NCBI GenBank assembly: GCA_040882845.1
Contig: JBBEAM010000011.1
Location: 1-41,480 of the forward strand
Origin: JBBEAM01 sp040882845
GTDB lineage: Bacteria; Pseudomonadota; Alphaproteobacteria; Kiloniellales; DSM-21159
Direction: 5' to 3'
DNA length: 41,480 nt
Shown: positions 8,199 to 17,491 of the stretch, in pieces
Position numbering within the stretch: the first letter of the stretch is position 1
Layout of the letters: each line of letters begins with the position of its first letter
Notes under the pieces: model-generated
What the model saw: only the letters and a program-made list of their open reading frames with translations
Told to the model about the DNA's origin: nothing
Databases searched by the model: none
Made by a program: the position numbers and the translations under genes

Positions 8199-9377
8199 CT
8201 ACGTGGCAGAAAAGAACTGGGAGGAGACGTTCGAATAGCAACCAACTTTATCGGGATTGAGAGCGATTCCGAATCCCGGCCCCTGGGGAATCGCCAGCAT
8301 TCCCTCTTCATCGAGCTCGAAGGGCGCGGTCATGATGTCGTCGACGTAGGCGCTGCCGGCAATGTACTCGACGAGCTCGACATTCGGCAGGGCCGCGGCG
8401 AGCTGCAGGTCGGCGGCCAGACCGAGCGCGGTGTTCCAGCCGTGGCCGATATAGCGAACACCGAAATCCTGCGCGAGCCAAGCGATCCGTCGCTGCTCGC
8501 TGAAGCCGCCGACCTTGGTCACGTCGGGTTGCACGATGTCGAAGGCGCCACGGGTGATGAACGGAATAAAGGCTTGCCGCCGAGTCAGGACCTCGCCGCC
8601 TGCGATCGGGACGCGGCTGCGCCTCCGCAGCTCGACGAAGTCTTCTATCGCATCGGGGTTCAGGGGCTCCTCGAACCATTCGACCTCGTAGTCGGCGAGC
8701 ATTTCTGCGGTCCTCAGGGCCCATTTCAGCCCGTTCGGCCAGAAGGCGTCGCTGGCGCCGGCATCGACGAAGAGCTTGCCGCCCTGTGGGAGACTCCGCT
8801 TCGCCGCCTTGACGATGGCCTCGTCGAGCCTGTGATCGTCTCTCCGCCCGAAGGGCCCCCAGCCGATCTTGAAGGCGCGAAACCCTCGATCGACAAAGCC
8901 GTCTATCTCAGCGCAGAGGCGATCCGGCTCGTCCATAAGCAGGGAGCAATAGGGTAGGACCCTATCCCTGTAGCGGCCGCCCGCAAGGCTGCCGACGGAG
9001 AGCCCGCTCGCCTTTCCCAGGATATCCCAGAGCGCGATGTCGATGGCGCTGATCGTATGGGTCAGAGTGCCGCCGCGGCCCATCCAGAAGGTGTTCTGAT
9101 GTAGCTTTTCGCTGACCCTTTCAGGTTCGAGCGCGTTCTCGCCAAGCAGCAGAGGTTCGAGCACCTTGACCCCGGCTTCCACTAGGCGACCGTCGGTAAA
9201 GGCGCTGCCATATCCGGAGAGACCGGCGTCGGTGTGCACCGCTACCAGAGCGTGAATTGAATCCTCGGCCTTAACCTCGTTGCTCCAGCCGCCTGGAGGG
9301 CTCTTGCCGAACAGAGGGGCTACGGCGACCTTCGTGATGTGGACAGGCGGAGTGCTTGGCCTCGAAGGCACGGTCAT
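8199..9377 (-). CDS. mandelate racemase/muconate lactonizing enzyme family protein (MR1)
   Basis: This is an enolase-superfamily enzyme of 392 residues. Such enzymes abstract the proton alpha to a carboxylate, usually dehydrating or racemising sugar acids with Mg2+. Visible are the barrel lysine segment FRAFKIGWGPFG; metal ligands in KLFVDAGASD, EWFEEPL and IAGGEVL; the DIVQPDVTKVGG strand; and a His in RYIGHGWNT as candidate acid/base. It shares the K.GW.P.G motif with MR2 (19501-20634), so these two form a subgroup. The start at 9377 (MTVPSRPST) has AGGGGA upstream. The gene diverges from the aspartoacylase-like gene across a palindromic site. The substrate is unknown. Confidence 0.9.
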   Translation of the reverse strand: MTVPSRPSTPPVHITKVAVAPLFGKSPPGGWSNEVKAEDSIHALVAVHTDAGLSGYGSAFTDGRLVEAGVKVLEPLLLGENALEPERVSEKLHQNTFWMGRGGTLTHTISAIDIALWDILGKASGLSVGSLAGGRYRDRVLPYCSLLMDEPDRLCAEIDGFVDRGFRAFKIGWGPFGRRDDHRLDEAIVKAAKRSLPQGGKLFVDAGASDAFWPNGLKWALRTAEMLADYEVEWFEEPLNPDAIEDFVELRRRSRVPIAGGEVLTRRQAFIPFITRGAFDIVQPDVTKVGGFSEQRRIAWLAQDFGVRYIGHGWNTALGLAADLQLAAALPNVELVEYIAGSAYVDDIMTAPFELDEEGMLAIPQGPGFGIALNPDKVGCYSNVSSQFFSAT

Positions 9378-9423
9378 GGAGATCCCCTGGACGTGATGGC
9401 TTGCGCGGTTGACTTGAAATATA

Positions 9424-9441
9424 TCGTATACAATTATACGA
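9424..9441. promoter_or_regulatory. candidate GntR operator, site 1
   Basis: A perfect inverted repeat TCGTATA-CAAT-TATACGA lies between the divergent starts at 9377 and 9465. It shares the core GTATACAAT with the palindrome at 13971-13984. The form fits the TnGTnnACnA type of site used by FadR-subfamily GntR regulators, one of which is encoded at 12035-12748. Confidence 0.6.
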
Positions 9442-9464
9442 AGCAACCAACGAGAAGGACTCTT

Positions 9465-10508
9465 ATGCCGACCACCAGCGAACAGAGCCGCATCGTCGGC
9501 GACATCGATTTCGAGAAGAACGGCCGCCAATCCAGCTACCTACGCGCACCGCTTTCCCGCAATACCTCGGGTTGGGGCATCATCGAGATTCCCATCACCG
9601 TGATGAAGAACGGAACCGGGCCGACCGTTCTCCTGACGGGCGGCATCCATGGCGACGAGTACGAGGGGCAGATCGCGATCTCGGAAGCGGCGATGAAGCT
9701 TGAGCCTGGCGCCATCCAGGGGCGGGTGATCATGATGCCGGCGGTCAACGTGCCGGCAGTGTTGAACAACACTCGCCTGTCGCCCGCGGACGACAAGGAC
9801 ATGAACCGCTGCTTCCCCGGGAATCCGAAGGGTACGATCAGCGAAATGATCGCTCATTACCTCGACAGCGTCGTCCTGCCACTGGTCGATCTTTCCGTCG
9901 ATATGCACACCGCTGGACATTCCAGCGACGCCGTTCCCTCGACCAACATGCACAAGGTCGAGGATGCGCAGACCGTGGCGCGCACGCTATCCGCCGCCGA
10001 AGCCTTCGGCGCCCCCTATAACGTGGTATTCGGCGGCGTCGACGAAGGTGCGACTCTGACGTCTTCGGTAGAGCGGCGCGGCATTCTCTCCTTAGGCACG
10101 GAGCTTGGCGGTTGGGGCCGCGTGAGCGTCGAAGGCCTGCGCATCGGCCACCGTGGAATCGAGAACATTCTCAAGCACGCGGGCGTCCTCGAAGGTACGC
10201 CCGAAACCGCACAGAAAGACGGAAGCCAGGGTACGCGACATATGATGGTGAATCATGGCGACTTCTACAGCTTTGCGCCACGGACAGGGACCTTCGAACC
10301 TTGCAACCTTGTCGGTGAGGAGGTCGCCGCGGGTGCGCCGGCCGGATACTTGCACTTCGTCGAGGACGTCGACCACCCGCCGATCGAGCTTCTGTACAAG
10401 CGCGATGGGATTCTCTGGATGTCGGCCGGGCCGGGACGCGTGATGCGCGGCGATACCGTCGCCGTCGTCATGACCGACTATGACGAAACGGCCTGGAATC
10501 AGGGATAA
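9465..10508 (+). CDS. succinylglutamate desuccinylase/aspartoacylase family metallohydrolase
   Basis: The 347-residue protein belongs to the M14-like AstE/AspA family of zinc deacylases that cleave N-acyl groups from amino acids. It shows the zinc motif HGDE (H62, E65) in GGIHGDEYEG, the substrate-site MNRCFPG, the third zinc ligand H148 in DMHTAGH, and a candidate catalytic Glu in SLGTELGGWG. The start at 9465 follows AGAAGGA. It is the first gene of a two-gene operon with the M81 protein. Together with MR1 it suggests an acylated or conjugated acid substrate, but nothing specific can be inferred. Confidence 0.88.
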   Translation: MPTTSEQSRIVGDIDFEKNGRQSSYLRAPLSRNTSGWGIIEIPITVMKNGTGPTVLLTGGIHGDEYEGQIAISEAAMKLEPGAIQGRVIMMPAVNVPAVLNNTRLSPADDKDMNRCFPGNPKGTISEMIAHYLDSVVLPLVDLSVDMHTAGHSSDAVPSTNMHKVEDAQTVARTLSAAEAFGAPYNVVFGGVDEGATLTSSVERRGILSLGTELGGWGRVSVEGLRIGHRGIENILKHAGVLEGTPETAQKDGSQGTRHMMVNHGDFYSFAPRTGTFEPCNLVGEEVAAGAPAGYLHFVEDVDHPPIELLYKRDGILWMSAGPGRVMRGDTVAVVMTDYDETAWNQG

Positions 10509-10550
10509 ATCGGGCATCTCTACCGAACAAGAAAAAGCGATGTGGTGAAG

Positions 10551-12038
10551 ATGGCGAAGATTCTAATGCTCGGGTGCAAGCAGGAGATTTCCTCCTTCAA
10601 TCCGCTCCCCTCCCAGTACGAGAACTTCCAGGTCCTCGTGGGAGACGATCTCTATCGACATCGTGGACTGAACACCGAGCTGGGGGGAGCGCTCTCGGTC
10701 GTTGGTTCCGTAGCGGAGGTCGAATGCCTCCCCACGGTCGCGGCGGAAGCGGGAAGCGCGGGCATTCTCTCAAGGGAGGGTTGGCAGCGCCTGTCGTCAG
10801 AAATCCTCGATGCGGTGCGCGCACGTTCCGGGGAGGCTGACGCCGTCTACGCCGCTCTACACGGGGCGATGGGCGCCGAAGGCGAACTCGACCCGGAGGG
10901 ATTTCTCCTTAAGGAGATCCGCACCATCGTAGGGCCGGATAAGCCGATCATCATCTCGCTCGATCTCCACGGCATCATGACCAGGCGCATGCTCGAGCAG
11001 ATCGATGGCGTCACGATTTACCACACCTATCCGCACGTCGACTTCGCCGAGACCGGCGAACGCGCGCTGCGGCTGCTCCTGAAGATTCTCGAAGGCGAGG
11101 TGCGGCCGCAGATCGCGCGCGCCGTGATTCCCGCCCTGGTGCGCGGAGACGAGCTGATCACCGCCACCGGCTGCTATGGCGACCTGATCCGGGAGTGCCA
11201 GAGGATCGAACGCGACGGCACGGCACTGGCGGCAGGGATCATGATCGGAAATCCCTTCACCGACGTGCCAGAGCTCTGCACCCAGGTGCTGATCACTTGC
11301 GACGGCGATGTGGAGTGCGCCGAGGCCGAAGCCCTGCGTCTCGCAGAGGAGTTTTGGCCGCAGAGAGCACGCATGCAGACGAAACTGATCGCGCTCGACC
11401 GCGCGATCGCGCAGGCGCGGACGATGGATGGCCCGGTCATCTTCACGGATGCTGCGGACGCGACCTCCTCCGGCGCGACCGGGGACTCCAACACGATTCT
11501 TGCCGCCCTGCGCGATCAGGGCTATCCGGGACGGGTGCTGGCGCAGATTGTCGACCCGGCAGCAGCAGAGGCGGCGCACCGTGCCGGCATAGGAGCTACG
11601 ATTTCCGTGACTCTCGGTGGCGCGATGGATCCGGCTCGTTTTACGCCGATGGCAGTCAAAGCCCGTGTCGCGCTGCTTTCTGACGGTCATGCGCGACTGG
11701 AAACGATGCGCAGTGAGCTCGATGCCGGACCGACGGCCGTGCTGGTATTCGACAATTTCACCGTCGTCGTCCTCAGCAAGACTATCAGTCTTTTCGACCG
11801 CGCCCTCTACTTCTCCAACGGCTGTAATCCACAAGACTTCAATCTCACCGTAGTGAAGTCGCCGCATACTGAGTTCCACATGTACGACCTCTGGGTGGAG
11901 AAGAACTTCAACATCGATGCGCCTGGCGCGACCTCTGCGGATATCGCCAATCTCGGACACACCATCTGCCAGCGCCCGATGTATCCGCTCGATCTCGATA
12001 CGGAGTTCACACCGGTGGCGGAAATCTATCGGCGCTAG
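10551..12038 (+). CDS. M81 family metallopeptidase-like protein (MlrC family)
   Basis: At 495 residues it has the length and architecture of MlrC/M81 proteins: an N-terminal DUF1485 half (ILMLGCKQEISSFNP, YAALHGAMGAEGELDPEG, SLDLHGIMT, HTYPHVDFAETG) and a C-terminal half (DAADATSSGATGDSN, NGCNPQDF, VVKSPHTEFHMYD). The D and H of SLDLHG and H/D of HTYPHVD are the likely metal ligands. MlrC of sphingomonads acts on linearised microcystin products; most family members sit in catabolic clusters with unknown substrates. I prefer the ATG at 10551; a GTG at 10542 adds three residues. It converges on gntR with a 4-bp overlap. Confidence 0.88.
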   Translation: MAKILMLGCKQEISSFNPLPSQYENFQVLVGDDLYRHRGLNTELGGALSVVGSVAEVECLPTVAAEAGSAGILSREGWQRLSSEILDAVRARSGEADAVYAALHGAMGAEGELDPEGFLLKEIRTIVGPDKPIIISLDLHGIMTRRMLEQIDGVTIYHTYPHVDFAETGERALRLLLKILEGEVRPQIARAVIPALVRGDELITATGCYGDLIRECQRIERDGTALAAGIMIGNPFTDVPELCTQVLITCDGDVECAEAEALRLAEEFWPQRARMQTKLIALDRAIAQARTMDGPVIFTDAADATSSGATGDSNTILAALRDQGYPGRVLAQIVDPAAAEAAHRAGIGATISVTLGGAMDPARFTPMAVKARVALLSDGHARLETMRSELDAGPTAVLVFDNFTVVVLSKTISLFDRALYFSNGCNPQDFNLTVVKSPHTEFHMYDLWVEKNFNIDAPGATSADIANLGHTICQRPMYPLDLDTEFTPVAEIYRR

Positions 12039-12748
12039 GCTGTTTTGCTGCGGTCCTCGAGGCGTCGCAATTGCTCGACCAGAAGTTCGTAGTCCACGGC
12101 TCGCGAGTACTCGAGGATATGCGTTTCCATCAGATCCTCGAAGGCCTTGCGATTGCCCTTCCGGAGAGCACTCATGACGTCGTCGTGCTCTGCCACGATG
12201 GCCTTGAGATCCTTCTTTAGGGTCGAGAGGCCGAAGATGATTGTGAGCTGACGCGAGAGTGGCTCCCAGGCCCCCAAGAGCGCCTCGTTTTCGCACAGCT
12301 GGCATAGGCAGCGGTGGAACTCGGTATCGAGCTTGGCGACAAGGAAACCGTCATCGGCATCGGCCGCAGCGTGAAGCTGCCGCAAAACTTCGTCGAGCGG
12401 CTTGAGAACCTCCGGGTCTTCCTGCGTTCGCGCAATGACTTCGCCTCCGGCGAGTTTTTCGAGAGCAAGGCGAACCTTCAACGTCTTCTCGAGCCGGTCG
12501 ATGTTGACGCTCATCAGTTTCATGCCGCGGTAACGCTCATTGACCACCACGCCCTGGCTCTCCAGCAGGCGAAGAGCCTCCCGGACGGGAACGCGGCTGA
12601 CGTTAAGCGAGCGCGCCAGGTCGGCTTCGACAATTCGATCGCCCGGAAGGATGAGGCCTTTCGCCGTTGCCTCGACGATCGCGTCGACCACCTGGTCGAC
12701 ACGCGTCTTCGCAGCAAGTGGAGCCAAGCTGAGACTCTTGTTCTTCAT
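12035..12748 (-). CDS. GntR family transcriptional regulator, FCD (FadR) type
   Basis: The 237-residue regulator has an N-terminal winged helix (about 15-75) with LILPGDRIVEADLARSLNVS and RVPVREALRLLESQGVV. An FCD effector domain follows, with the metal-site residues D and H in KLDTEFHRCLC, then EHDDVMSALRKGN and METHILEYSRA. Start at 12748 (MKNKS). Probable targets are the divergent promoters 9378-9464 and 13874-14070, which share a GTATACAAT palindrome. No such site is visible before its own start, where 12749-12928 holds only a small CCGAGACG/CGTCTCGG hairpin (12851-12876). Confidence 0.92.
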   Translation of the reverse strand: MKNKSLSLAPLAAKTRVDQVVDAIVEATAKGLILPGDRIVEADLARSLNVSRVPVREALRLLESQGVVVNERYRGMKLMSVNIDRLEKTLKVRLALEKLAGGEVIARTQEDPEVLKPLDEVLRQLHAAADADDGFLVAKLDTEFHRCLCQLCENEALLGAWEPLSRQLTIIFGLSTLKKDLKAIVAEHDDVMSALRKGNRKAFEDLMETHILEYSRAVDYELLVEQLRRLEDRSKTA

Positions 12749-12928
12749 TCTCACTCTAATCCATCGGCATGGGCATGGGAGCAATCATAGTATCTGAGTC
12801 TCCCGCGGCATATTGGCGTCTATCTGCGGATCATGAATCGCGCGTGTAGGCCGAGACGAGACGTGGACCGTCTCGGGAAGAGTTGTCCGGTTTCCCGCCA
12901 AGCTAGCCGAGTGCATCAGCTCGCCCCT

Positions 12929-13873
12929 TCACAGGTCCTGAGGGATCGGTGTCAGCAAATCCTTACCGGAGAAGAAGGCGTGAAGGTTCGCTTTCACGAG
13001 ATCGCTAGCCTCTTCCCAGGTTTCGATCGTGCCGCCGCCCCGGTGGGGCATCAAAACCACGTTGTCGAGCTCGCGCAGGGCGGCTGGTACTGTGGGTTCC
13101 TTTTCGAAAACGTCCAGCCCTGCTGCGGAGATGAGGCCACCTTGCAGCGCGGCGACTAGAGCCGTTTCATCGATGATCGTACCCCGCGAGATATTGACGA
13201 TGATCCCCTTGCCGCCAAGAGCGCCGAGCACCTCGGCATCGACGAGGTGGCGCGTCGCCTCGCCCCCAGGGCAGGCTACGACGAAGTAATCGACGGCCTC
13301 GGCGAGGGCGCGCGGGGAGTCAAAATAGCTATAGGGCGAATCCGGCACCTGGCGCCGATTGTGATACGCGACCTCCATATCGAAGGCTTGCGCACGCTTG
13401 GCGATGGCCTTGCCGATGTGGCCCAGGCCGAGAATTCCCATGCGCCGTCCATGTACACGGCCAACCAAGGGGAACTCTCCCTCCACAGCCCAGCTGCCAT
13501 CGCGCACGTAACGATCGCCGTTAACGATCTGGCGTGCCGCCGCGAGGAGAAGCGCGAAGGCCATGTCCGCCACGCAGCCGTCGGTCACTTCCGGCGTGTT
13601 GGTGATTCGGATTCCTCTCCTAGTGGCCTCTTCGACGTCGATCTTTTCATAGCCGACGCCAGCATTTGCAATCAGGCCGAGGTTGGGCAAGCCATCGAGG
13701 ATATTCTTCTTGACTGGACCGATCGAGATCAGCGCGCGAACCCGCTGCGCGACCTCCGGCGGAAGCGATGCCGGATCGCCGCCATTCAGGGGGTGAACCG
13801 CAAAATCCATCATGTAGCGCTCGATGTACCAGTCCGGACCGGAACCGACGAGGGCGACTTCGGGTTTGCTCAC
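12929..13873 (-). CDS. D-isomer-specific 2-hydroxyacid dehydrogenase
   Basis: This 314-residue NAD(P)-dependent enzyme interconverts a 2-keto acid and a D-2-hydroxy acid. The Rossmann motif is MGILGLGHIGKAIAKR. Catalytic Arg lies in NISRGTIIDE, Glu in GLDVFEKEP, and His in LMPHRGGGT. The closest relatives by pattern are glyoxylate/hydroxypyruvate reductases. The GTG at 13873 (VSKPEVALVG) is the preferred start, with AAAGGACA upstream; an ATG farther up would add 18 unlikely residues. It diverges from the ABC importer operon, suggesting shared control by the GntR protein and a role downstream of the MR-type enzymes. Confidence 0.9.
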   Translation of the reverse strand: MSKPEVALVGSGPDWYIERYMMDFAVHPLNGGDPASLPPEVAQRVRALISIGPVKKNILDGLPNLGLIANAGVGYEKIDVEEATRRGIRITNTPEVTDGCVADMAFALLLAAARQIVNGDRYVRDGSWAVEGEFPLVGRVHGRRMGILGLGHIGKAIAKRAQAFDMEVAYHNRRQVPDSPYSYFDSPRALAEAVDYFVVACPGGEATRHLVDAEVLGALGGKGIIVNISRGTIIDETALVAALQGGLISAAGLDVFEKEPTVPAALRELDNVVLMPHRGGGTIETWEEASDLVKANLHAFFSGKDLLTPIPQDL

Positions 13874-13970
13874 AAGCTGTCCTTTCTGCGATCGGCGCCG
13901 CGTTCGGGCGGGTGCGGCGGCAAACATCTGCGTCCCTTTGCGAGGAGAGGATTATTATTGACGGTCGTAT

Positions 13971-13984
13971 TATTGTATACAATA
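13971..13984. promoter_or_regulatory. candidate GntR operator, site 2
   Basis: TATTGTATACAATA is a perfect 14-bp palindrome in the divergent region between the hydroxyacid dehydrogenase (start 13873) and the importer operon (start 14071). It contains the same GTATACAAT as site 1. Its position suits repression of both transcripts. Confidence 0.6.
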
Positions 13985-14070
13985 CTACAGGTTATGAAAA
14001 GCTCGAACAAGCTCAAGAGCCAGCGAAAATACGAACTCTAACGAAGATCTAGAGGAGCAGGAGGATAGTA

Positions 14071-15648
14071 ATGTCGTGGACAAGGCGTGACCTATTGAAA
14101 ACCAGTGCGATGCTCGGCCTGACGCTGCCGGCTTCGACCTATCCATTCCAGCTTGCCGCGCAGCAGGCAAGCGAGCCGAAAATGGGCGGTAGCGCGGTGG
14201 TTGCCATGAGTGCGGCGACCGAGACCATCGATCCGCACTTCTCCCGTTCCCAAGCGGCGCGCAACATGCTTATGCACATCTACGAAACCCTGGTCACCAT
14301 TGACGAGACCGGGGCGCCGCAGTTGCAGCTCGCCGAGAGCCTTGAGGTTTCCGAAAATCACCAGACCTACACCTTCGGATTGCGCAGGGGCGTCACCTTT
14401 CATAACGGCAAGGAGATGAAAGCCGAAGACGTCAAGCGTTCGCTGGAGCGCTACGCGCAGGTCAGTCCCGAGAAAGTCCGGCTGGAGCCGGTCGACACCA
14501 TCTCGACGCCCGACGACTACACCGTGGTCGTTAAGCTGAAGAACCCAATGCCGAGCTGGATCGAGCTCATCAAGTCGCCGGCCTCGCCGATGACCATCAT
14601 ACCGTCCGAGGAGTGCGACAAGGGGCCGAACGAGATCGAGCCGATCGCCACCGGACCTTTCCAGTTCGTCGATTGGGACGGGGTCACGCAGTTGCGTGTT
14701 CGCCGCTACGAGGACTACAAGCCGAACGAGGCTTACAAAGGTCGTGACGGCTACGGCGGCAACCGCGTTGCCTACCTCGACGAGGTTACCTTCAAGGTGG
14801 TGTCCGAGGCGAGTAGTCGGGTCAGCGGACTCCAGGCCGGTGAATTCACGATCGCGGATCAGGTCCCGGTGCCGGCCGCGAAGCGGATGGAAAGCAGTCC
14901 GGACATCGTGACCTACGACCGCATTCCGATCTGGATGAACCTGGCGCCGGTCAACGTCACCCGGCCGCCGACGGACAATGTTCTCGTCCGCAAGGCCATC
15001 CAGCATGCCCTCAACACCGAGGAGATCATGGGCATTGCGACCGATGGTCTATTCCAGCTCAACCCCTGCTTCGTCTACCCGGACAGCGAGTTTTATCCCT
15101 CCAACGCCGAGCAGATGATCTACAACGAGAACGATGCGGACAAAGCCAAAGCCCTGTTGCAGGAAGCTGGGTACCAGGGAGAGGAGTTAGTCCTCCTGAC
15201 GAGTTCGGACATCGCTTCCCTGGAGGAGGCGGCCGTCGTCATGGCGGAGCAGATCAAGGCGATCGGAATCCCGGTCGATGTCAAGGTCCTGGATTGGCCG
15301 GGGGCGAATGCCATGCGGGAAGACCCGACCGCGTACAATATCTTCAGCACCGCCTATGCCATTCAGCCGATGCTTGGTCCCTTCCAGTACCAGCGCCTGA
15401 TTTCCGGTCCGGGGAACTGGTTCTACTACGAGGAAGACAACGTGATGGAGCAGGCTTGGGACGATCTCCTCTCCGCCGGAACCCCGGAGGAGCGGCGCAA
15501 GGCGTGGTCCGAGATCGAGTTCCGTCTCAACGACCAGGCTTACTTCCTCAAGCTCGGCGATCGCGGTATTAAGCAGGCATCAACGGCAGCGTTGCAGAAC
15601 TTCGAGCCATACGATGCCATCCGCATGTGGAACGTTTGGCTTTCCTGA
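14071..15648 (+). CDS. ABC importer substrate-binding protein, DppA/OppA family (SBP1)
   Basis: The 525-residue periplasmic binding protein of family 5 (peptide, opine or oligosaccharide importers) starts with a twin-arginine signal: MSWTRRDLLKTSAMLGLTLP with R5-R6, cleavage around residues 30-35. Family-typical segments follow: TIDPHFSRSQAARNMLMHIYETLV, YTFGLRRGVTFHNGKEMKAEDV, ATGPFQFVDW, NVLVRKAIQHALNTEEI and KAKALLQEAGY. A strong AGGAGCAGGAGG lies before the ATG. It is the first gene of an operon that runs through both permeases, both ATPases and MR2. The ligand cannot be read from sequence. Confidence 0.93.
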   Translation: MSWTRRDLLKTSAMLGLTLPASTYPFQLAAQQASEPKMGGSAVVAMSAATETIDPHFSRSQAARNMLMHIYETLVTIDETGAPQLQLAESLEVSENHQTYTFGLRRGVTFHNGKEMKAEDVKRSLERYAQVSPEKVRLEPVDTISTPDDYTVVVKLKNPMPSWIELIKSPASPMTIIPSEECDKGPNEIEPIATGPFQFVDWDGVTQLRVRRYEDYKPNEAYKGRDGYGGNRVAYLDEVTFKVVSEASSRVSGLQAGEFTIADQVPVPAAKRMESSPDIVTYDRIPIWMNLAPVNVTRPPTDNVLVRKAIQHALNTEEIMGIATDGLFQLNPCFVYPDSEFYPSNAEQMIYNENDADKAKALLQEAGYQGEELVLLTSSDIASLEEAAVVMAEQIKAIGIPVDVKVLDWPGANAMREDPTAYNIFSTAYAIQPMLGPFQYQRLISGPGNWFYYEEDNVMEQAWDDLLSAGTPEERRKAWSEIEFRLNDQAYFLKLGDRGIKQASTAALQNFEPYDAIRMWNVWLS

Positions 15649-15675
15649 TCTGATTCTGAGCAAGCATATAGCCTA

Positions 15676-16620
15676 ATGTTAGATGTCATTGTTCGCCGAC
15701 TCTGCAGCGCGATCCCTGTGCTGCTCGGTGTCAGTCTCGTCACATTCGGCTTGATTCACGTCATCCCCGGCGACGCAGCAGTTGTGATCGCCGGGCCTGA
15801 CGCTTCAAGCGAGCAGGTCGAATCCATTCGGGCCGTGCTCGGCCTCGACAAGCCGCTCCATGTGCAATTCGGGCTTTGGTTCTGGAACCTGTTCCAAGGC
15901 GATCTCGGCGATTCCTTCATGTTGGGACGGAGTGTCGCGCAGGCCATTCAGGAGCGGCTTCCGACGACGCTACTGCTGACAACCTATTCGATCCTCCTGA
16001 CTATTCCTTTCGGCATAGCTGCCGGCCTGATTGCCGCGTACCGGCAGAACAGTTGGGTTGATACCTTCGTCATGACGATTGCCCTGGTCGGGGTATCGGT
16101 ACCGAGCTTCTGGCTTAGCGTCATGGCGGTCCTGTTGTTTTCCGTAACCTTGGGGTGGTTCCCGACCAGCGGATATATTCCACCGAGCGAAGATTTGCTT
16201 GGCTGTCTAAGATCGCTGACATTGCCGGCGGTATCCCTGGCCGTCTTCCAGATCGGTCTTTTGGCCCGCATGACACGGGCGACGACCTTGGAGGTTCTAA
16301 GGCAGGACTACGTGCGTACGGCACGTGCCAAAGGCGTCTCCGAGTGGCGGGCGGTGGGCAAGCATGCCCTCGCGAACGTCATGATCCCGGTGGTGACCGT
16401 GATCGGGCTGTTGGTCAGCGTTGCGCTTGCGGGGGCCGTCGTCATCGAGCAGATCTTCGTCCTGCCCGGATTGGGACAGCTGGTGGTCCAGGGCATCCTC
16501 AGGCGCGACTACCCGGTGATCCAGGGCTCGCTTCTCGCCGTCGCGGTGTTGTTGGTGCTCATCAATCTAATCGTCGACCTGCTATACGCCTACCTCGATC
16601 CGAGACTCCGTAATGACTGA
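15676..16620 (+). CDS. ABC importer permease, DppB family
   Basis: This inner-membrane subunit has 314 residues. The N-terminal VRRLCSAIPVLLGVSLVTFGLIHVIPGDA is the classic DppB/OppB opening, followed by several hydrophobic helices. The ATPase-coupling EAA loop is seen around TLEVLRQDYVRTARAKGVSE, ending in HALANVMIPVVTVIG. It overlaps the next permease gene by 8 bp. Confidence 0.95.
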   Translation: MLDVIVRRLCSAIPVLLGVSLVTFGLIHVIPGDAAVVIAGPDASSEQVESIRAVLGLDKPLHVQFGLWFWNLFQGDLGDSFMLGRSVAQAIQERLPTTLLLTTYSILLTIPFGIAAGLIAAYRQNSWVDTFVMTIALVGVSVPSFWLSVMAVLLFSVTLGWFPTSGYIPPSEDLLGCLRSLTLPAVSLAVFQIGLLARMTRATTLEVLRQDYVRTARAKGVSEWRAVGKHALANVMIPVVTVIGLLVSVALAGAVVIEQIFVLPGLGQLVVQGILRRDYPVIQGSLLAVAVLLVLINLIVDLLYAYLDPRLRND

Positions 16621-17491
16621 GGCAGCGATCGCAGTTGCGCGGAGCACCCCTCTGCCGCCATGGCAGCTCAAGCTCCGGCGGCTTTTTCGTCACAACGGCT
16701 TTCTCATCGGGATCGCGATCTTCTCCACCGTTTTGCTTGCGACGCTGGCTGGTTTGTTTGGACTTGCCGGAGATCCGCTCAAAATCAACTACACCTCACG
16801 GCTCGTCGGCCCTTCGGAAGACTTCTTTTTTGGAACCGATAACTATGGGCGCAGCATCTTCACGCGCGTCATCGACGGCGCGCATCTGTCGATGCTGATC
16901 GGCTTGAGCGTTGTGGGCATTACCGCGATCTCCGGCACGCTCGTCGGCGCCTCCGCCGGCTATTTCCCAAAGCTGGACGGCCTGATTATGCGTTGCATGG
17001 ATGCGCTCATGGCCTTCCCGCCGTTGATGCTTGCGATCGCCATCGCGGCAGCGCTTGGCACCGGATTGACGAACCTGATCATTGCCCTTGCGATCACCTA
17101 CACTCCGCGCACGGGCAGGATCGTGCGATCCGCCGTCCTCGGTATCCGTAGTGCTGAGTATGTCGAGTCGGCGCGCCTGTCCGGCGCCGGGCACCTGCGC
17201 ATCATCCTGCGCCATATCCTGCCGAACTGCCTTGCGCCGCTGCTGGTCGATCTGACTTTCGTATTTGCCTACGCCATTCTCGCCGAAGCCGCCCTGAGCT
17301 TTCTCGGTGTCGGCCCGCCGCCGCCGACACCGACTTGGGGTAACATCATCGCAGAGGGGCGAGACTACATGGTCGATGCTCCCTGGATCAGCGTGTTTCC
17401 GGGATTGGTGATCGCATTCACCGTGCTCGGCCTCAACTTGCTCGGCGACGGCTTGCGCGATGTTCTGGATCCGCGCTTGGTGAAGAACTGA
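16613..17491 (+). CDS. ABC importer permease, DppC family
   Basis: The 292-residue second permease has a soluble N-terminus, one helix, and then FFFGTDNYGRSIFTRVIDGA, the signature entry loop of DppC/OppC proteins. The EAA loop is YVESARLSGAGHLRIILRHILPN, followed by the family end segment LSFLGVGPPPPTPTWGN. It overlaps dppB-like by 8 bp and the next ATPase gene by 1 bp. Confidence 0.95.
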   Translation: MTEAAIAVARSTPLPPWQLKLRRLFRHNGFLIGIAIFSTVLLATLAGLFGLAGDPLKINYTSRLVGPSEDFFFGTDNYGRSIFTRVIDGAHLSMLIGLSVVGITAISGTLVGASAGYFPKLDGLIMRCMDALMAFPPLMLAIAIAAALGTGLTNLIIALAITYTPRTGRIVRSAVLGIRSAEYVESARLSGAGHLRIILRHILPNCLAPLLVDLTFVFAYAILAEAALSFLGVGPPPPTPTWGNIIAEGRDYMVDAPWISVFPGLVIAFTVLGLNLLGDGLRDVLDPRLVKN

